This document shows, piece after piece, positions 45,957 to 54,728 of a DNA stretch of 64,000 nucleotides (positions are counted from its first letter, which is position 1; every line of letters begins with the position of its first letter). This DNA comes from Arenibacter sp. 6A1. GTDB lineage: Bacteria; Bacteroidota; Bacteroidia; Flavobacteriales; Flavobacteriaceae. The notes below the pieces were generated by a model. That model ran no database searches and was not told where the DNA came from. It saw nothing but the letters and a program-made list of their open reading frames with translations. The translations under genes were made by a program, and so were the position numbers. Where the stretch lies: positions 90,778 through 154,777 of the forward strand of contig NZ_JAAXCQ010000013.1 in NCBI RefSeq assembly GCF_012272855.1, written 5' to 3'.

Positions 45957-47693
45957 ATGAAAAATAAAATGAAAAGAATAATAGTAGCTTTTTTTGGTGT
46001 GTTGTTTCTTCTTGTTAATAATATGCAAGCTCAAAAGAATAAAACTGTGAGTGTAAAGTCGCTTCTCAAGGAAATGACCGATAGGGAAAAACTAACACGT
46101 TTTCCAGAGCCTTCTTATCTAACGAAACATGTGAGTAGTTATGATAGGTCTAGTACTTCTCCAACAGAGAAAAATTGGTTTCATAATTGGGATATGAATC
46201 AATGGGAGGCTATTGAGCAAACTAATAACGGCAAGGAATATGTCTTAATGGATGAAAAATCGCCAGGTGCTATTACGCGCTTCTGGATGACTGGAGCAGG
46301 TGAAAATAGGGGTCAAGGTATCCTGCGTATTTATATCGATGGGAGTAAAATTCCAGTGGTAAGTCAGACCATAAGAAGTTTTGTAGGAGAAAATAAAGAG
46401 GTAGGATTTCCGTTGAGTAGTTCTGTGTCGCCAGAAACCATTGCAGACGAAAGAGGGCACAATTTATACTTGCCAATCCCATATGCGAAATCTTGTAAAA
46501 TAACCTATCAGTCAGATTTGATCAAGGATGGAAATCCTTGGGAAACTAAAAGTGAAATTTTATATTATAATATCGATTTCAGAGAATATTCTGAAGGAAT
46601 AAAAATTGAAAGTTTTACTAAAAATTCAATAATTAAAAACATCCCAATTATTCAGGCAACTAATCAAATGTTGTTAGAGGGAAAATTTAGGCAAGATAAA
46701 AAGGAGAAAGAGCTTGTTGATTTTCAAATAAAATTAGCACCAGGTGAAGAAGTGGTAATTGCAAAAAAAGAGGTAGGAGCAGCGATACAGCAATTAAATA
46801 TGCGAGTACAGGAAGACAACCCTACCCAGTCCTTGAGGTCTATTATCATAAAGTGTACTTTTGATAATCAGCAAACTGTTTGGGCTCCAATTGGAGATTT
46901 TTTTGGGGCCGGTTATAGGATAGATGCCTATGAAACAAGATTTAATAAAGTAAGTGTAGACGGTGATCTAACCTCTAAATGGATGATGCCTTTCAAGAAA
47001 TCTGCTAAGATTTCTTTAGAGAATGTTGGAGAAACTTCTGTCGGTATTAATGGGGCCGTAAGCTTTACTAAGTATCATTGGGATCAAAGATCCATGCATT
47101 TTTATACCTCATGGCATCAATACACAAAAGCAGATACAGGAAGTCCTAAAGGCATGTTAGGAGGTAAGGGGGTGAAAGATGTAAATTACGTAACACTTAA
47201 AGGAAAAGGAGTGTATGTGGGAGATGTGCTAACATTGTTCAACGATAATTTGCCTCCTGGTAAAACTACCTGGTCAAAAGAAGATGGTAGCTTTAATGTC
47301 TGTTGGTGGGGTGAAGGAGATGAGAAAATATACATTGACGGAGAGGAGTTTCCCTCTCATTTTGGGACAGGTACGGAAGATTATTACAACTATGCTTGGT
47401 GTAAACCCGAAACATTCGCACATCCTTTTATGGCACAACCTTCCGGAGAAGGAAACTTGACGCCGGGCTATACAGTAAATACCAGATTAAGATCATTGGA
47501 TGTCTTGCCGTTTAATACGAGTTTAAGGTTCGATATGGAATTATGGCATTGGAATAAAGCATCGGTGAATTATGCGCCCACAACTTTTTATTATATGATG
47601 CCCGGTGGAGAATCGAATATAGCTCCAGATTATGCCGGGGTTCGTGAACCAGTGCTTTTGGATTTTGAAAAGTTGTATCCTATTAAAGAATAA
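45957..47693 (+). CDS. GH172 (DUF2961) glycoside hydrolase, secreted
   Basis: The 578-residue protein has a signal peptide ending near MQAQ. It is built like the preceding GH172 (VKSLLKEMTDREKLTRFP, SSYDRSSTSP, YVLMDEKSPGAITRFW) but lacks the extra C-terminal domain and ends after the jelly-roll part. WWGEGDEKIYIDGEEFPSHF and GTGTEDYYNYAW give Glu453 and Glu474. It starts one base after the stop of the upstream gene, so translation is probably coupled. Three related enzymes in a row suggest different linkages or ring substituents of one furanoside-rich polymer. Confidence 0.9.
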   Translation: MKNKMKRIIVAFFGVLFLLVNNMQAQKNKTVSVKSLLKEMTDREKLTRFPEPSYLTKHVSSYDRSSTSPTEKNWFHNWDMNQWEAIEQTNNGKEYVLMDEKSPGAITRFWMTGAGENRGQGILRIYIDGSKIPVVSQTIRSFVGENKEVGFPLSSSVSPETIADERGHNLYLPIPYAKSCKITYQSDLIKDGNPWETKSEILYYNIDFREYSEGIKIESFTKNSIIKNIPIIQATNQMLLEGKFRQDKKEKELVDFQIKLAPGEEVVIAKKEVGAAIQQLNMRVQEDNPTQSLRSIIIKCTFDNQQTVWAPIGDFFGAGYRIDAYETRFNKVSVDGDLTSKWMMPFKKSAKISLENVGETSVGINGAVSFTKYHWDQRSMHFYTSWHQYTKADTGSPKGMLGGKGVKDVNYVTLKGKGVYVGDVLTLFNDNLPPGKTTWSKEDGSFNVCWWGEGDEKIYIDGEEFPSHFGTGTEDYYNYAWCKPETFAHPFMAQPSGEGNLTPGYTVNTRLRSLDVLPFNTSLRFDMELWHWNKASVNYAPTTFYYMMPGGESNIAPDYAGVREPVLLDFEKLYPIKE

Positions 47694-47765
47694 GAAACAA
47701 TATAATTAACCAGTAATTTATGGGTTAAACCTAAATCTAATTAAGTAAAAAATAATAGAAATATT

Positions 47766-49244
47766 TTGAATAAAATAATAGCCATCATTTGTGGGTTTGT
47801 GATGATCATTTCATGTCAATCTAACCTTAATGTATATAAGGAAGTTGTGAACTTTGAAAGCATCTCGAGCCCTAAATCTGATTGGGAAGCCATCATGTTC
47901 AGTAGTTTCGACCGCCATGGTGGTAACGATGATGGTTTTGCTGGAACCTATTCTAAACTTCGTCTTGAAGACGGAAATAGTGTGTTGGCAGAAACTACTG
48001 GGGCCGGATATCTGAGTAGAATATGGTTTACGCATTCCGAACACAAAAAAGATGGACTTCTTGAGTTAAAAGGGGAGCATATTAAAATATATATAGATGA
48101 TAAAACCACCCCGGTCATTGATATGCCACTAGAACAAATTTTTGAAGGAACAACACCAGGATTCCCTTTAGGGCTCGTTGGAAAAGGTCTGGGAGGTTGG
48201 TATTGTTATGTGCCTATACCATTTTCTAACTATTGTAGGGTAGAGGTAGAAGGTGATGGGGTGAAATTTTACCAAGTTAATTTTCAGAAATATAAAGGAG
48301 ATAAAACTGTTGAAAGTTTTACGGATAGAAATGATAAGAAAACAAATCAACTCCTTGAAAAACTAGGGAAGAACTTGTTAGGAGGAGTTGAGGAGCAAGA
48401 CGAATTTACAAATGAAATCTCGATGAATATCCCTGCTCAAGGAAAGGAGTTTTTGGAAATTAATAAAAACATGGGGCAAATAAACCAATTAAGTATTGAA
48501 ATAGCACCTGATAATTTGGAAAGCTTGTTAAAAAGTCAACTAAAAATATATTGGGACGATAAAAAACAGCCAGCTATTGATGTTCCACTAAATATGTTTT
48601 TTGCCGTTCCGAATGAAAAAAACTTGTATCATTCATTTTATGCCGGATATAGGGAAGGGAAATTGTTTAATAAATTGCCTATGCCTTTTTTTAAAAAAGC
48701 AAGAATTGAAATTGAAGCTGCTGATAAAGATTTAAAACTGAAAGTTAGCTGTTCCATCGGGAAACAAACAAATGAAACAGAGCACTACTTAACCACTTTT
48801 TACAATGAAGAGTTACCAACAAAAGATCAGGGTAATCCATATGTATGGCTCCATACAAATGGAGAAGGTCATTATGTAGGAACTTTTTTAATGACGGAAG
48901 CCAAAACTCACGGAGAGGAATACTTACCTGTTTGGTTAGAGGGTGATGAGGTTTTTGTATGTGATGGGGAAATGAGGATTCATGGCACAGGAACAGAGGA
49001 TTACTTTAACTGTGGTTGGTATGGTGTTCAAGGCCGCCTGAATAAATCAGGAAGTTTCCCGCTGCACGGATTTCCCGAATATGAAATGGACAGCATAGGA
49101 AAAGCTTCAGCATATCGTTGGCATTTGTTAGATCCAATTCCATTTAAGGATTCTATTAATGTTACAGTAGAACACGGTACCAACAATACGATCGAAGGGA
49201 ACTATAGAAGTGTGGCTTTTTATTATTTAAAGCATAAGAAATAA
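47766..49244 (+). CDS. GH172 (DUF2961) lipoprotein, divergent member
   Basis: The 492-residue lipoprotein starts at a TTG codon; this start is supported because it alone yields a complete lipoprotein signal (KIIAIICGFVMIISC, Cys17). The DUF2961 signature is present in a divergent form: WLEGDEVFVCDGEMRIHG and GTGTEDYFNCGW, with Glu392 and Glu411 only 19 residues apart. WWGEG is replaced by VWLEG. The N-terminal part has AGYLSRIWFTH where the others have GAI-x-R-x-W. It is the most distant of the GH172 proteins here and may have another specificity. It follows the second GH172 by 72 bases. Confidence 0.85.
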   Translation: MNKIIAIICGFVMIISCQSNLNVYKEVVNFESISSPKSDWEAIMFSSFDRHGGNDDGFAGTYSKLRLEDGNSVLAETTGAGYLSRIWFTHSEHKKDGLLELKGEHIKIYIDDKTTPVIDMPLEQIFEGTTPGFPLGLVGKGLGGWYCYVPIPFSNYCRVEVEGDGVKFYQVNFQKYKGDKTVESFTDRNDKKTNQLLEKLGKNLLGGVEEQDEFTNEISMNIPAQGKEFLEINKNMGQINQLSIEIAPDNLESLLKSQLKIYWDDKKQPAIDVPLNMFFAVPNEKNLYHSFYAGYREGKLFNKLPMPFFKKARIEIEAADKDLKLKVSCSIGKQTNETEHYLTTFYNEELPTKDQGNPYVWLHTNGEGHYVGTFLMTEAKTHGEEYLPVWLEGDEVFVCDGEMRIHGTGTEDYFNCGWYGVQGRLNKSGSFPLHGFPEYEMDSIGKASAYRWHLLDPIPFKDSINVTVEHGTNNTIEGNYRSVAFYYLKHKK

Positions 49245-49536
49245 TAATTTCAAAAAAATGGATTGGTTTAATGTTACTTTCTTCTTACAGCCAAGGCAGT
49301 ATGTAATCAGTGGTTTTAATCAAAAGGAAACAATGGGCATAGAAAGTGTTGTAGCTATGCTTTCTGAGCTTAAGATGAAAAATCAGGTTTTTAGGAAAGT
49401 AGGTATATAGAAATAGAAAAGAAATAGTGCATGAAAGCTTTTGCTTAAAGGTACTAATAAAGCTACCCCCAATGAGGCGAAACTGGGTGTGTATTATTTG
49501 ATAGGCAATGAACTATAGGGTGTAAATAACAATAAA
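49245..49536. other. About 290 bases with no intact gene
   Basis: A 50-codon frame at 49258-49410 (starting MDWFNVTFF) and a later piece reading KATPNEAKLGVYY may be remains of a lost gene, but I cannot match them to a family. No regulatory box of the regulon is present. Confidence 0.35.
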
Positions 49537-51855
49537 ATGAATAAACTAATTCTTGCAGTACTAAGTGTCTTTTTTTTGGTTTTTTCTGGATGTGTAAAAG
49601 AAAACGATATTGAGGATTTCAATATTATTCCAAAACCACAGGAATTAAAGGCCGGAACAGGAGGCTTTGAACTAAATGAAAATACAAGCTTGTTTATTGG
49701 TGGATTTAATGAGCTGGAAAAACATTTCATAGAAGAAATTAAGAAGGAAACCGGTTTTCAGTTGAAACTAGTTGATAAAGAGCAAAATAATTGTATTCAA
49801 ATTCAGTCTGTAGAAAATCTTTCAGAAGAAGAATACCAATTAATAGTTGCAAAAAAAGGAATAATAATAAGATCAAGTTCACCAGCAGGTGCTTATTATG
49901 CATTGCAAACTGTCAAACAACTTATTTCTTTGAAATCTAAAAAAAATAATAAATATGTAATTCCAGCAGTTAAAATTTCAGACAAACCTGCTTTTGCATG
50001 GCGAGGATATATGCTTGATGAATCGCGTCATTTCTTCGGGAAAGACAAAATAAAAGAAGCGCTCGATTTTATGGCGGAGTTAAAGCTTAACCGATTTCAC
50101 TGGCACCTAACTGATGACCAAGGCTGGCGAATAGAAATAAAAAAATATCCAAAGCTCACTGAAATTGGGGCCTGGCGTGTTGATTATACAAATAGGGATG
50201 AGACTTTAAATGACTGGTGGGGTAGACCTGTTCAGAAAGAAGGAGAGAAAGCCACTTATGGAGGATATTATACACAGGAAGACATTAGGGAAATCATTGC
50301 TTATGCCAAGGAACGGTACATCGAAATCTTACCGGAGATTGATGTGCCAGGCCATTCACTTGAAATATTGGCTGCCTACCCGGAATTAGCCTGTGAACCC
50401 GATCGTAAATATTATGTTGGGACTGGAGGTGTTTTAAAGGACAATGCGCTTTGCGCATCCAACCCTTATACGTATGAATTTTTGGAAGATATTTTAGGCG
50501 AAGTGATGGATTTGTTCCCCTTAAATTATATGCACATTGGTGGAGATGAATGTAATAAAAGTGGCTGGAAAAACCATCAACAGTGTCAAGCTTTTATAAA
50601 AGAAAAAGGTTTGAAGGAAGAACAAGAACTGCAAAGCTTTTTTATTAAACAGGTGGAGAAAATGGTAAATGCCAAAGGAAAAAATATGATCGGCTGGAAT
50701 GAAATACTAGAAGGTGGCTTGGCTCCGAATGCCACGGTAATGTCCTGGCAAGGAGAAGAAGGAGGTATTATAGCAGCCAAAGCAGGGCACAATGTTATTA
50801 TGACTCCGATGGAATATAATTACTTGGATTTAAAGCAAGGGCAGTCCGAATCAGAACCGAACTTGGGGTATTCGGAAGCCTTGTTATCAACGTGCTATAA
50901 TTATAAAGTGGTTCCAGAAGGGCTAACTCAAGATGAGGCCCAAAGAATAATGGGGATTCAAGGAAATCTCTGGACTGAATCTATCTCAGATTGGGGGAAA
51001 GTTACCTATATGACCTTTCCACGATTATTTGCAGTAGCAGAGAATGGCTGGTCTCCAGAGAGCAATCAAAATTTTGATGACTTTATTAATCGATTGAAAC
51101 CCCAACTAAAAAGGCTGGATGCTAAAGGTATTCGTTACGCCAAGAGTGTTTTTAATCCTTGGATTTATCAAAAAGGAAATGGTAACTCCATCGAGATAAC
51201 TCTTGATTCGGAACTTAATTCACCCGAAATAAGGTATACGCTTGATGGTTCCGAGCCAACAGAAAAAAGTAGGCTATATGGGGCGCCTTTTACTTTGAAG
51301 GAGACAAAAACGATAAAATCTGCTATTTTTAAGAACGGGGAACGGCTGGGAGATGTAATTGAAAATACGTTCCCCATCCATAAGGCTGCGGGTGCAAAAG
51401 TTGTTTATAATCATCCATTTTCGAAGTACGATGAAGCCGCAAAAGAACAAGCACTCACCGATCTTAATTATGGACAAGTTGAAGTGGACGGAGACAATAA
51501 CTGGCAAGGGTTTTATGATGATTTTGATATTACAATAGAATTAGATCATCCAACAGATATAGAAGAAGTAGTAGTTAATAGCTTACGTTTAACCATATTT
51601 GGAATTTATCCTCCGTTGCAATTAGAGGTTTTTGGCTCAACCGATGGTAAAGTGTTTAGAAAAATAGGAGAAACAGACCAATATGATATAGCCTTAGTGC
51701 AAGGAAGAAATAGAATTGTTAGTAAAATTCCATGTGCTGCTACTGGGTTAACCAAAATCCAGGTGAAGGCTAAATTGTTAAACCAAATACCTAAGGGGCA
51801 CCATAAGGCAGGAGATAAGGCATATTTAAAGATTGACGAGGTATTAGTTTTATAA
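49537..51855 (+). CDS. GH20 beta-N-acetylhexosaminidase lipoprotein with C-terminal accessory domains
   Basis: The 772-residue lipoprotein (lipobox FSGC) has the GH20b domain (IIPKPQELKAG, then SSPAGAYYALQTV) and the GH20 barrel (GYMLDESRHFF, NRFHWHLTDDQGWRIEI, EIDVPGHS). The catalytic pair is Asp337-Glu338 in MHIGGDECNKSGW. A chitobiase-type segment (RYTLDGSEPTEKSRLY) and a terminal discoidin-like sandwich (WQGFYDDFDITIELDHP onward) follow. It removes terminal beta-GlcNAc or beta-GalNAc, working in the periplasm or at the surface. Its presence means the target glycan, or a co-degraded one, contains amino sugars. Confidence 0.92.
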   Translation: MNKLILAVLSVFFLVFSGCVKENDIEDFNIIPKPQELKAGTGGFELNENTSLFIGGFNELEKHFIEEIKKETGFQLKLVDKEQNNCIQIQSVENLSEEEYQLIVAKKGIIIRSSSPAGAYYALQTVKQLISLKSKKNNKYVIPAVKISDKPAFAWRGYMLDESRHFFGKDKIKEALDFMAELKLNRFHWHLTDDQGWRIEIKKYPKLTEIGAWRVDYTNRDETLNDWWGRPVQKEGEKATYGGYYTQEDIREIIAYAKERYIEILPEIDVPGHSLEILAAYPELACEPDRKYYVGTGGVLKDNALCASNPYTYEFLEDILGEVMDLFPLNYMHIGGDECNKSGWKNHQQCQAFIKEKGLKEEQELQSFFIKQVEKMVNAKGKNMIGWNEILEGGLAPNATVMSWQGEEGGIIAAKAGHNVIMTPMEYNYLDLKQGQSESEPNLGYSEALLSTCYNYKVVPEGLTQDEAQRIMGIQGNLWTESISDWGKVTYMTFPRLFAVAENGWSPESNQNFDDFINRLKPQLKRLDAKGIRYAKSVFNPWIYQKGNGNSIEITLDSELNSPEIRYTLDGSEPTEKSRLYGAPFTLKETKTIKSAIFKNGERLGDVIENTFPIHKAAGAKVVYNHPFSKYDEAAKEQALTDLNYGQVEVDGDNNWQGFYDDFDITIELDHPTDIEEVVVNSLRLTIFGIYPPLQLEVFGSTDGKVFRKIGETDQYDIALVQGRNRIVSKIPCAATGLTKIQVKAKLLNQIPKGHHKAGDKAYLKIDEVLVL

Positions 51856-52049
51856 ACAAATTTCAATGATAATTATTAAATTAAGGCTGCAAGTTACAGA
51901 TGAAGGTTGGCTTCCACACTCAGGTGGATGGTTAAGCGCTTTAAGTCAATTAAAAAAATAGTTGTAATAACATCATTTTTATTTGCTGAAAAAAGATAAA
52001 GCCTAGTCTTATTTAGGGTGAAAAATCGACAGGAATTTTGTTATATATA

Positions 52050-52065
52050 AATTAATCGATTTATC
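52050..52065 (+). promoter_or_regulatory. Weak LacI-type box before the cytoplasmic GH172 operon
   Basis: AATTAATCGATTTATC has 5 of 7 symmetric positions around CG, but neither arm carries the full GCTAA end of the other boxes. It lies 23 bases upstream of a better site, two helical turns centre to centre. Confidence 0.4.
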
Positions 52066-52072
52066 TTGGTCA

Positions 52073-52088
52073 GCTAAATCGATTAATC
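52073..52088 (+). promoter_or_regulatory. LacI-type operator before the cytoplasmic GH172 operon
   Basis: GCTAAATCGATTAATC has one perfect arm (GCTAAATCG) and a partly matching second arm. TATCTTGG just before it resembles the -7 element. It is 70 bases before the start codon at 52158. Confidence 0.58.
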
Positions 52089-52157
52089 TAATAAAAGTAC
52101 GTTGATTACAAGTGCTAGTCGGGGTTTTAAAGATTATTATAAACTAAATATAGGAAT

Positions 52158-53288
52158 ATGAAATTTAATGGCTTAAACATGTCTCTGGGGAATCTTAGTT
52201 ATTTGTCCGATGCGGAGTCGAGATCAATTACCGCTGAAAACCCCACAGGGGAACCTGGAAAAGGAGGAATGGCTATTAAGGGATTTGCCGAACTTCAAGC
52301 TAGTGAACTAGGACAAGGTTGGAAAGTAAATCCGGCAATAACAATTGCCCCAAAAGAAACAGTTGTCATAGCAGATATAGAAGAGATGGGAAGTATCCAA
52401 AGTATTTGGATGACTGGTCTTATATCCAGAGATTTGATTATTAGAATCTATTGGGATAACCAAGAGCATCCTTCCGTAGAAGTGCCATTTCCAGATTTTT
52501 TTGCGAGTGGTTATGTAGACAATACGGATGTGTTGTTGGGGGGTGAATTTGATCCATTGGTTTCAATTCCTGTAACCGTGAACCCATCGAACGCATTTAA
52601 CTGTTTTTGGTCAATGCCTTTTAAAGAACGTTGTTACTTCACCATCGAAAATAGAAGTGATATTGAAAGGGTTCTATATTATCAGATCAATTACCAATTG
52701 ACCCAAATTCCGGAAAATTGTGCGTATTTCCACGCTTCTTTTCGCCGGTCAAATCCAGTGCCATTTAAGGAAGTACATACGATCATAGATAATATTGAAG
52801 GTGAAGGACACTTCGTAGGAACGGCCATGTCCGTGGGGCTCAATGGAGCAGGAGGCTGGTGGGGTGAGGGGGAAGTGAAATTCTATATCGATGAAGATAA
52901 AGAATTCCCTACCATTTGTGGAACAGGCCTAGAGGATTATTTCTTGGGAGCCTTTAATTGGGAAACCAACAAAGGGTATACCACCTACAATTCGCCTTAT
53001 GGTGGATTTCATAAATATGAGGCACCAGATGGTTTGTACAAAATTCAACCTCGGTTTTCATTGTATAGATGGCATATAATGGATCCTATTCGCTTTAAAA
53101 ACAATCTCAAAGTCACCGTGCAGGATCTGGGATGGAAAAAATTCAATGAAAAAAGTTTCGACAATATTGACCAACGACGTTACCTGAGCCGGCAAGATGA
53201 TATAGCTACAGTGGCGTTTTGGTATCAAACCTTACCAAGCAGTCCGTTAAGTCCTTTGCCTAATCCAGAAGGCTTGTTAAACCAATAA
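52158..53288 (+). CDS. GH172 (DUF2961) glycoside hydrolase, small cytoplasmic form
   Basis: The 376-residue protein has no signal peptide and is the size of the characterised single-domain GH172 alpha-D-fructofuranosidase. GGWWGEGEVKFYID and then FPTICGTGLEDYFLGAFNW give Glu237 and Glu259. The N-terminal block SIQSIWMTG matches the GAI-x-R-x-W segment of the family. It lies 2 bases before a MelB-type sugar symporter gene. This implies that a furanoside di- or oligosaccharide is imported intact and split in the cytoplasm, next to FucI and the ribulokinase. A regulon box lies 70 bases upstream. Family certain; substrate inferred. Confidence 0.92.
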   Translation: MKFNGLNMSLGNLSYLSDAESRSITAENPTGEPGKGGMAIKGFAELQASELGQGWKVNPAITIAPKETVVIADIEEMGSIQSIWMTGLISRDLIIRIYWDNQEHPSVEVPFPDFFASGYVDNTDVLLGGEFDPLVSIPVTVNPSNAFNCFWSMPFKERCYFTIENRSDIERVLYYQINYQLTQIPENCAYFHASFRRSNPVPFKEVHTIIDNIEGEGHFVGTAMSVGLNGAGGWWGEGEVKFYIDEDKEFPTICGTGLEDYFLGAFNWETNKGYTTYNSPYGGFHKYEAPDGLYKIQPRFSLYRWHIMDPIRFKNNLKVTVQDLGWKKFNEKSFDNIDQRRYLSRQDDIATVAFWYQTLPSSPLSPLPNPEGLLNQ

Positions 53289-53290
53289 GT

Positions 53291-54691
53291 ATGAGAAAAC
53301 AAATTCTTTTAAACAGAAATGAAGGTGGTCAAAAGAATACTTCCAGTGCAAAACAAGTAGGGCTCCTTGAGAAAATCGGATATGGCCTAGGAGATACTGC
53401 AGGTAATTTTGTTTATCAATCGGTATTATTGCTTCTTGGTTTTTTCTATACCGAGGTCTATGGATTGGACACCGCCACGGTAGCGTCTATATTTTTGGTG
53501 GTTAGAATTGTAGATGCCATAACAGACCCGTTGATGGGGGCTTTGGTTGACAGGACTAACACCAAATGGGGAAAGTATCGTCCATATCTCATTATCCTAT
53601 GTGTGCCCTATGCAATTGCTAGTGTACTGGTGTTTACGGTGCCAGATTTTGGGCCCGAAGGGAAGGTGATCTATGCTTATACTACCTACATAACCCTTAT
53701 GCTTTTATTTACGGCCATCAACATTCCTTATGGCTCCATGACCGGGGTTATGACAAGTGACCCTAAAGAAAGAGCTTCAATTAACGCTACCCGGTTTATG
53801 TTTGCCACTGGGGGAGGATTAATAGTGACCTCACTGGTGTTGCCAATGACAAAATTATGGGAAAATCCAGCTATCGGTTATAGGAATGCCATGATATTGA
53901 TGGCCATTCTTTCGGTGGTGCTGTTTGTGATCTGTTTTGTTACTACCAAGGAAAGGGTAAAAGGGGTTGAGGTAAAAGAGAGAAAAAGCAGTGTACTTAA
54001 AGACTTATTATTTGTAGTAAAAAATGACCAGTACCGGCTTGTAGCCCTTGCCACACTTCTAATGGTTACTGCCCAAACCGTGAAAAACACAACCCAACTC
54101 TATTATATAACCATATATGTTGAAGATGCAGTAAAATACTCGGCAATGTTTTTATCGGTTTGGATGATTGGCGGTATGTTGGGGGCACAATTAGCGTCAA
54201 TGCTTCTTAAATATATGGATAAGAAAAAAGCTTATGAACTATTACTCTATATATGTGCCGTTGCTTCTGCGGCTTCTTGGTTTATAGGGGATAGTAACAT
54301 CGTGATGATTATGCTACTCCAATTTTTTGTTGGGTTTTTTAACCAGATGATAGCACCGATATGGTTTACGTTTACTGCAGATTCCGTGGACTATGGGGAA
54401 TTAAAATTTAAACGACGGATTGATGGTTTAACCCTTTCCTTTACCTTGTTTTCCTTAAAATTAGGCCTGTCAATTGGTGGTGCTATTGCTTTGACCATAA
54501 TGGGGTATTACGGCTACAAGAGCGGAGGTATCGCACAGTCTAACGAAGCAATTCAGGGAATTTTATTGGTGTTTTCAATTGTACCTGCAGTAATTTTTAT
54601 TATGACAGCCTTAATAGTGAGATTGTTTAAACTCAATAGTAAAACTATAAAAGAAAATGCCCTTAAACTTGAGATTCTGAGAGCTCAATAA
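53291..54691 (+). CDS. GPH-family (MelB-type) sugar:cation symporter
   Basis: The 466-residue inner-membrane protein has about 12 transmembrane segments. It has the glycoside-pentoside-hexuronide blocks EKIGYGLGDTAGNFVYQ, VVRIVDAITDPLMGALVDRT, TKWGKYRPYL and ERASINATRF. GPH transporters carry disaccharides and pentosides with H+ or Na+. It follows the cytoplasmic GH172 gene by 2 bases, so the likely cargo is the substrate of that enzyme, perhaps a short furanoside. Family firm, cargo inferred. Confidence 0.9.
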   Translation: MRKQILLNRNEGGQKNTSSAKQVGLLEKIGYGLGDTAGNFVYQSVLLLLGFFYTEVYGLDTATVASIFLVVRIVDAITDPLMGALVDRTNTKWGKYRPYLIILCVPYAIASVLVFTVPDFGPEGKVIYAYTTYITLMLLFTAINIPYGSMTGVMTSDPKERASINATRFMFATGGGLIVTSLVLPMTKLWENPAIGYRNAMILMAILSVVLFVICFVTTKERVKGVEVKERKSSVLKDLLFVVKNDQYRLVALATLLMVTAQTVKNTTQLYYITIYVEDAVKYSAMFLSVWMIGGMLGAQLASMLLKYMDKKKAYELLLYICAVASAASWFIGDSNIVMIMLLQFFVGFFNQMIAPIWFTFTADSVDYGELKFKRRIDGLTLSFTLFSLKLGLSIGGAIALTIMGYYGYKSGGIAQSNEAIQGILLVFSIVPAVIFIMTALIVRLFKLNSKTIKENALKLEILRAQ

Positions 54692-54728
54692 AACCCATTT
54701 GAATCTAGCGTATTAAAATTTAAAATAA

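Larger units (their letters stand above)
51856..52157. other. Intergenic stretch with two operator-like sites and a possible protein fragment
   Basis: A 31-codon frame at 51866-51961 ends DEGWLPHSGGWLSALSQLKK, which resembles the last helix of SRPBCC/AHSA1-type proteins; it may be a remnant, but the match is short. The boxes at 52050 and 52073 are listed separately. Confidence 0.35.
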
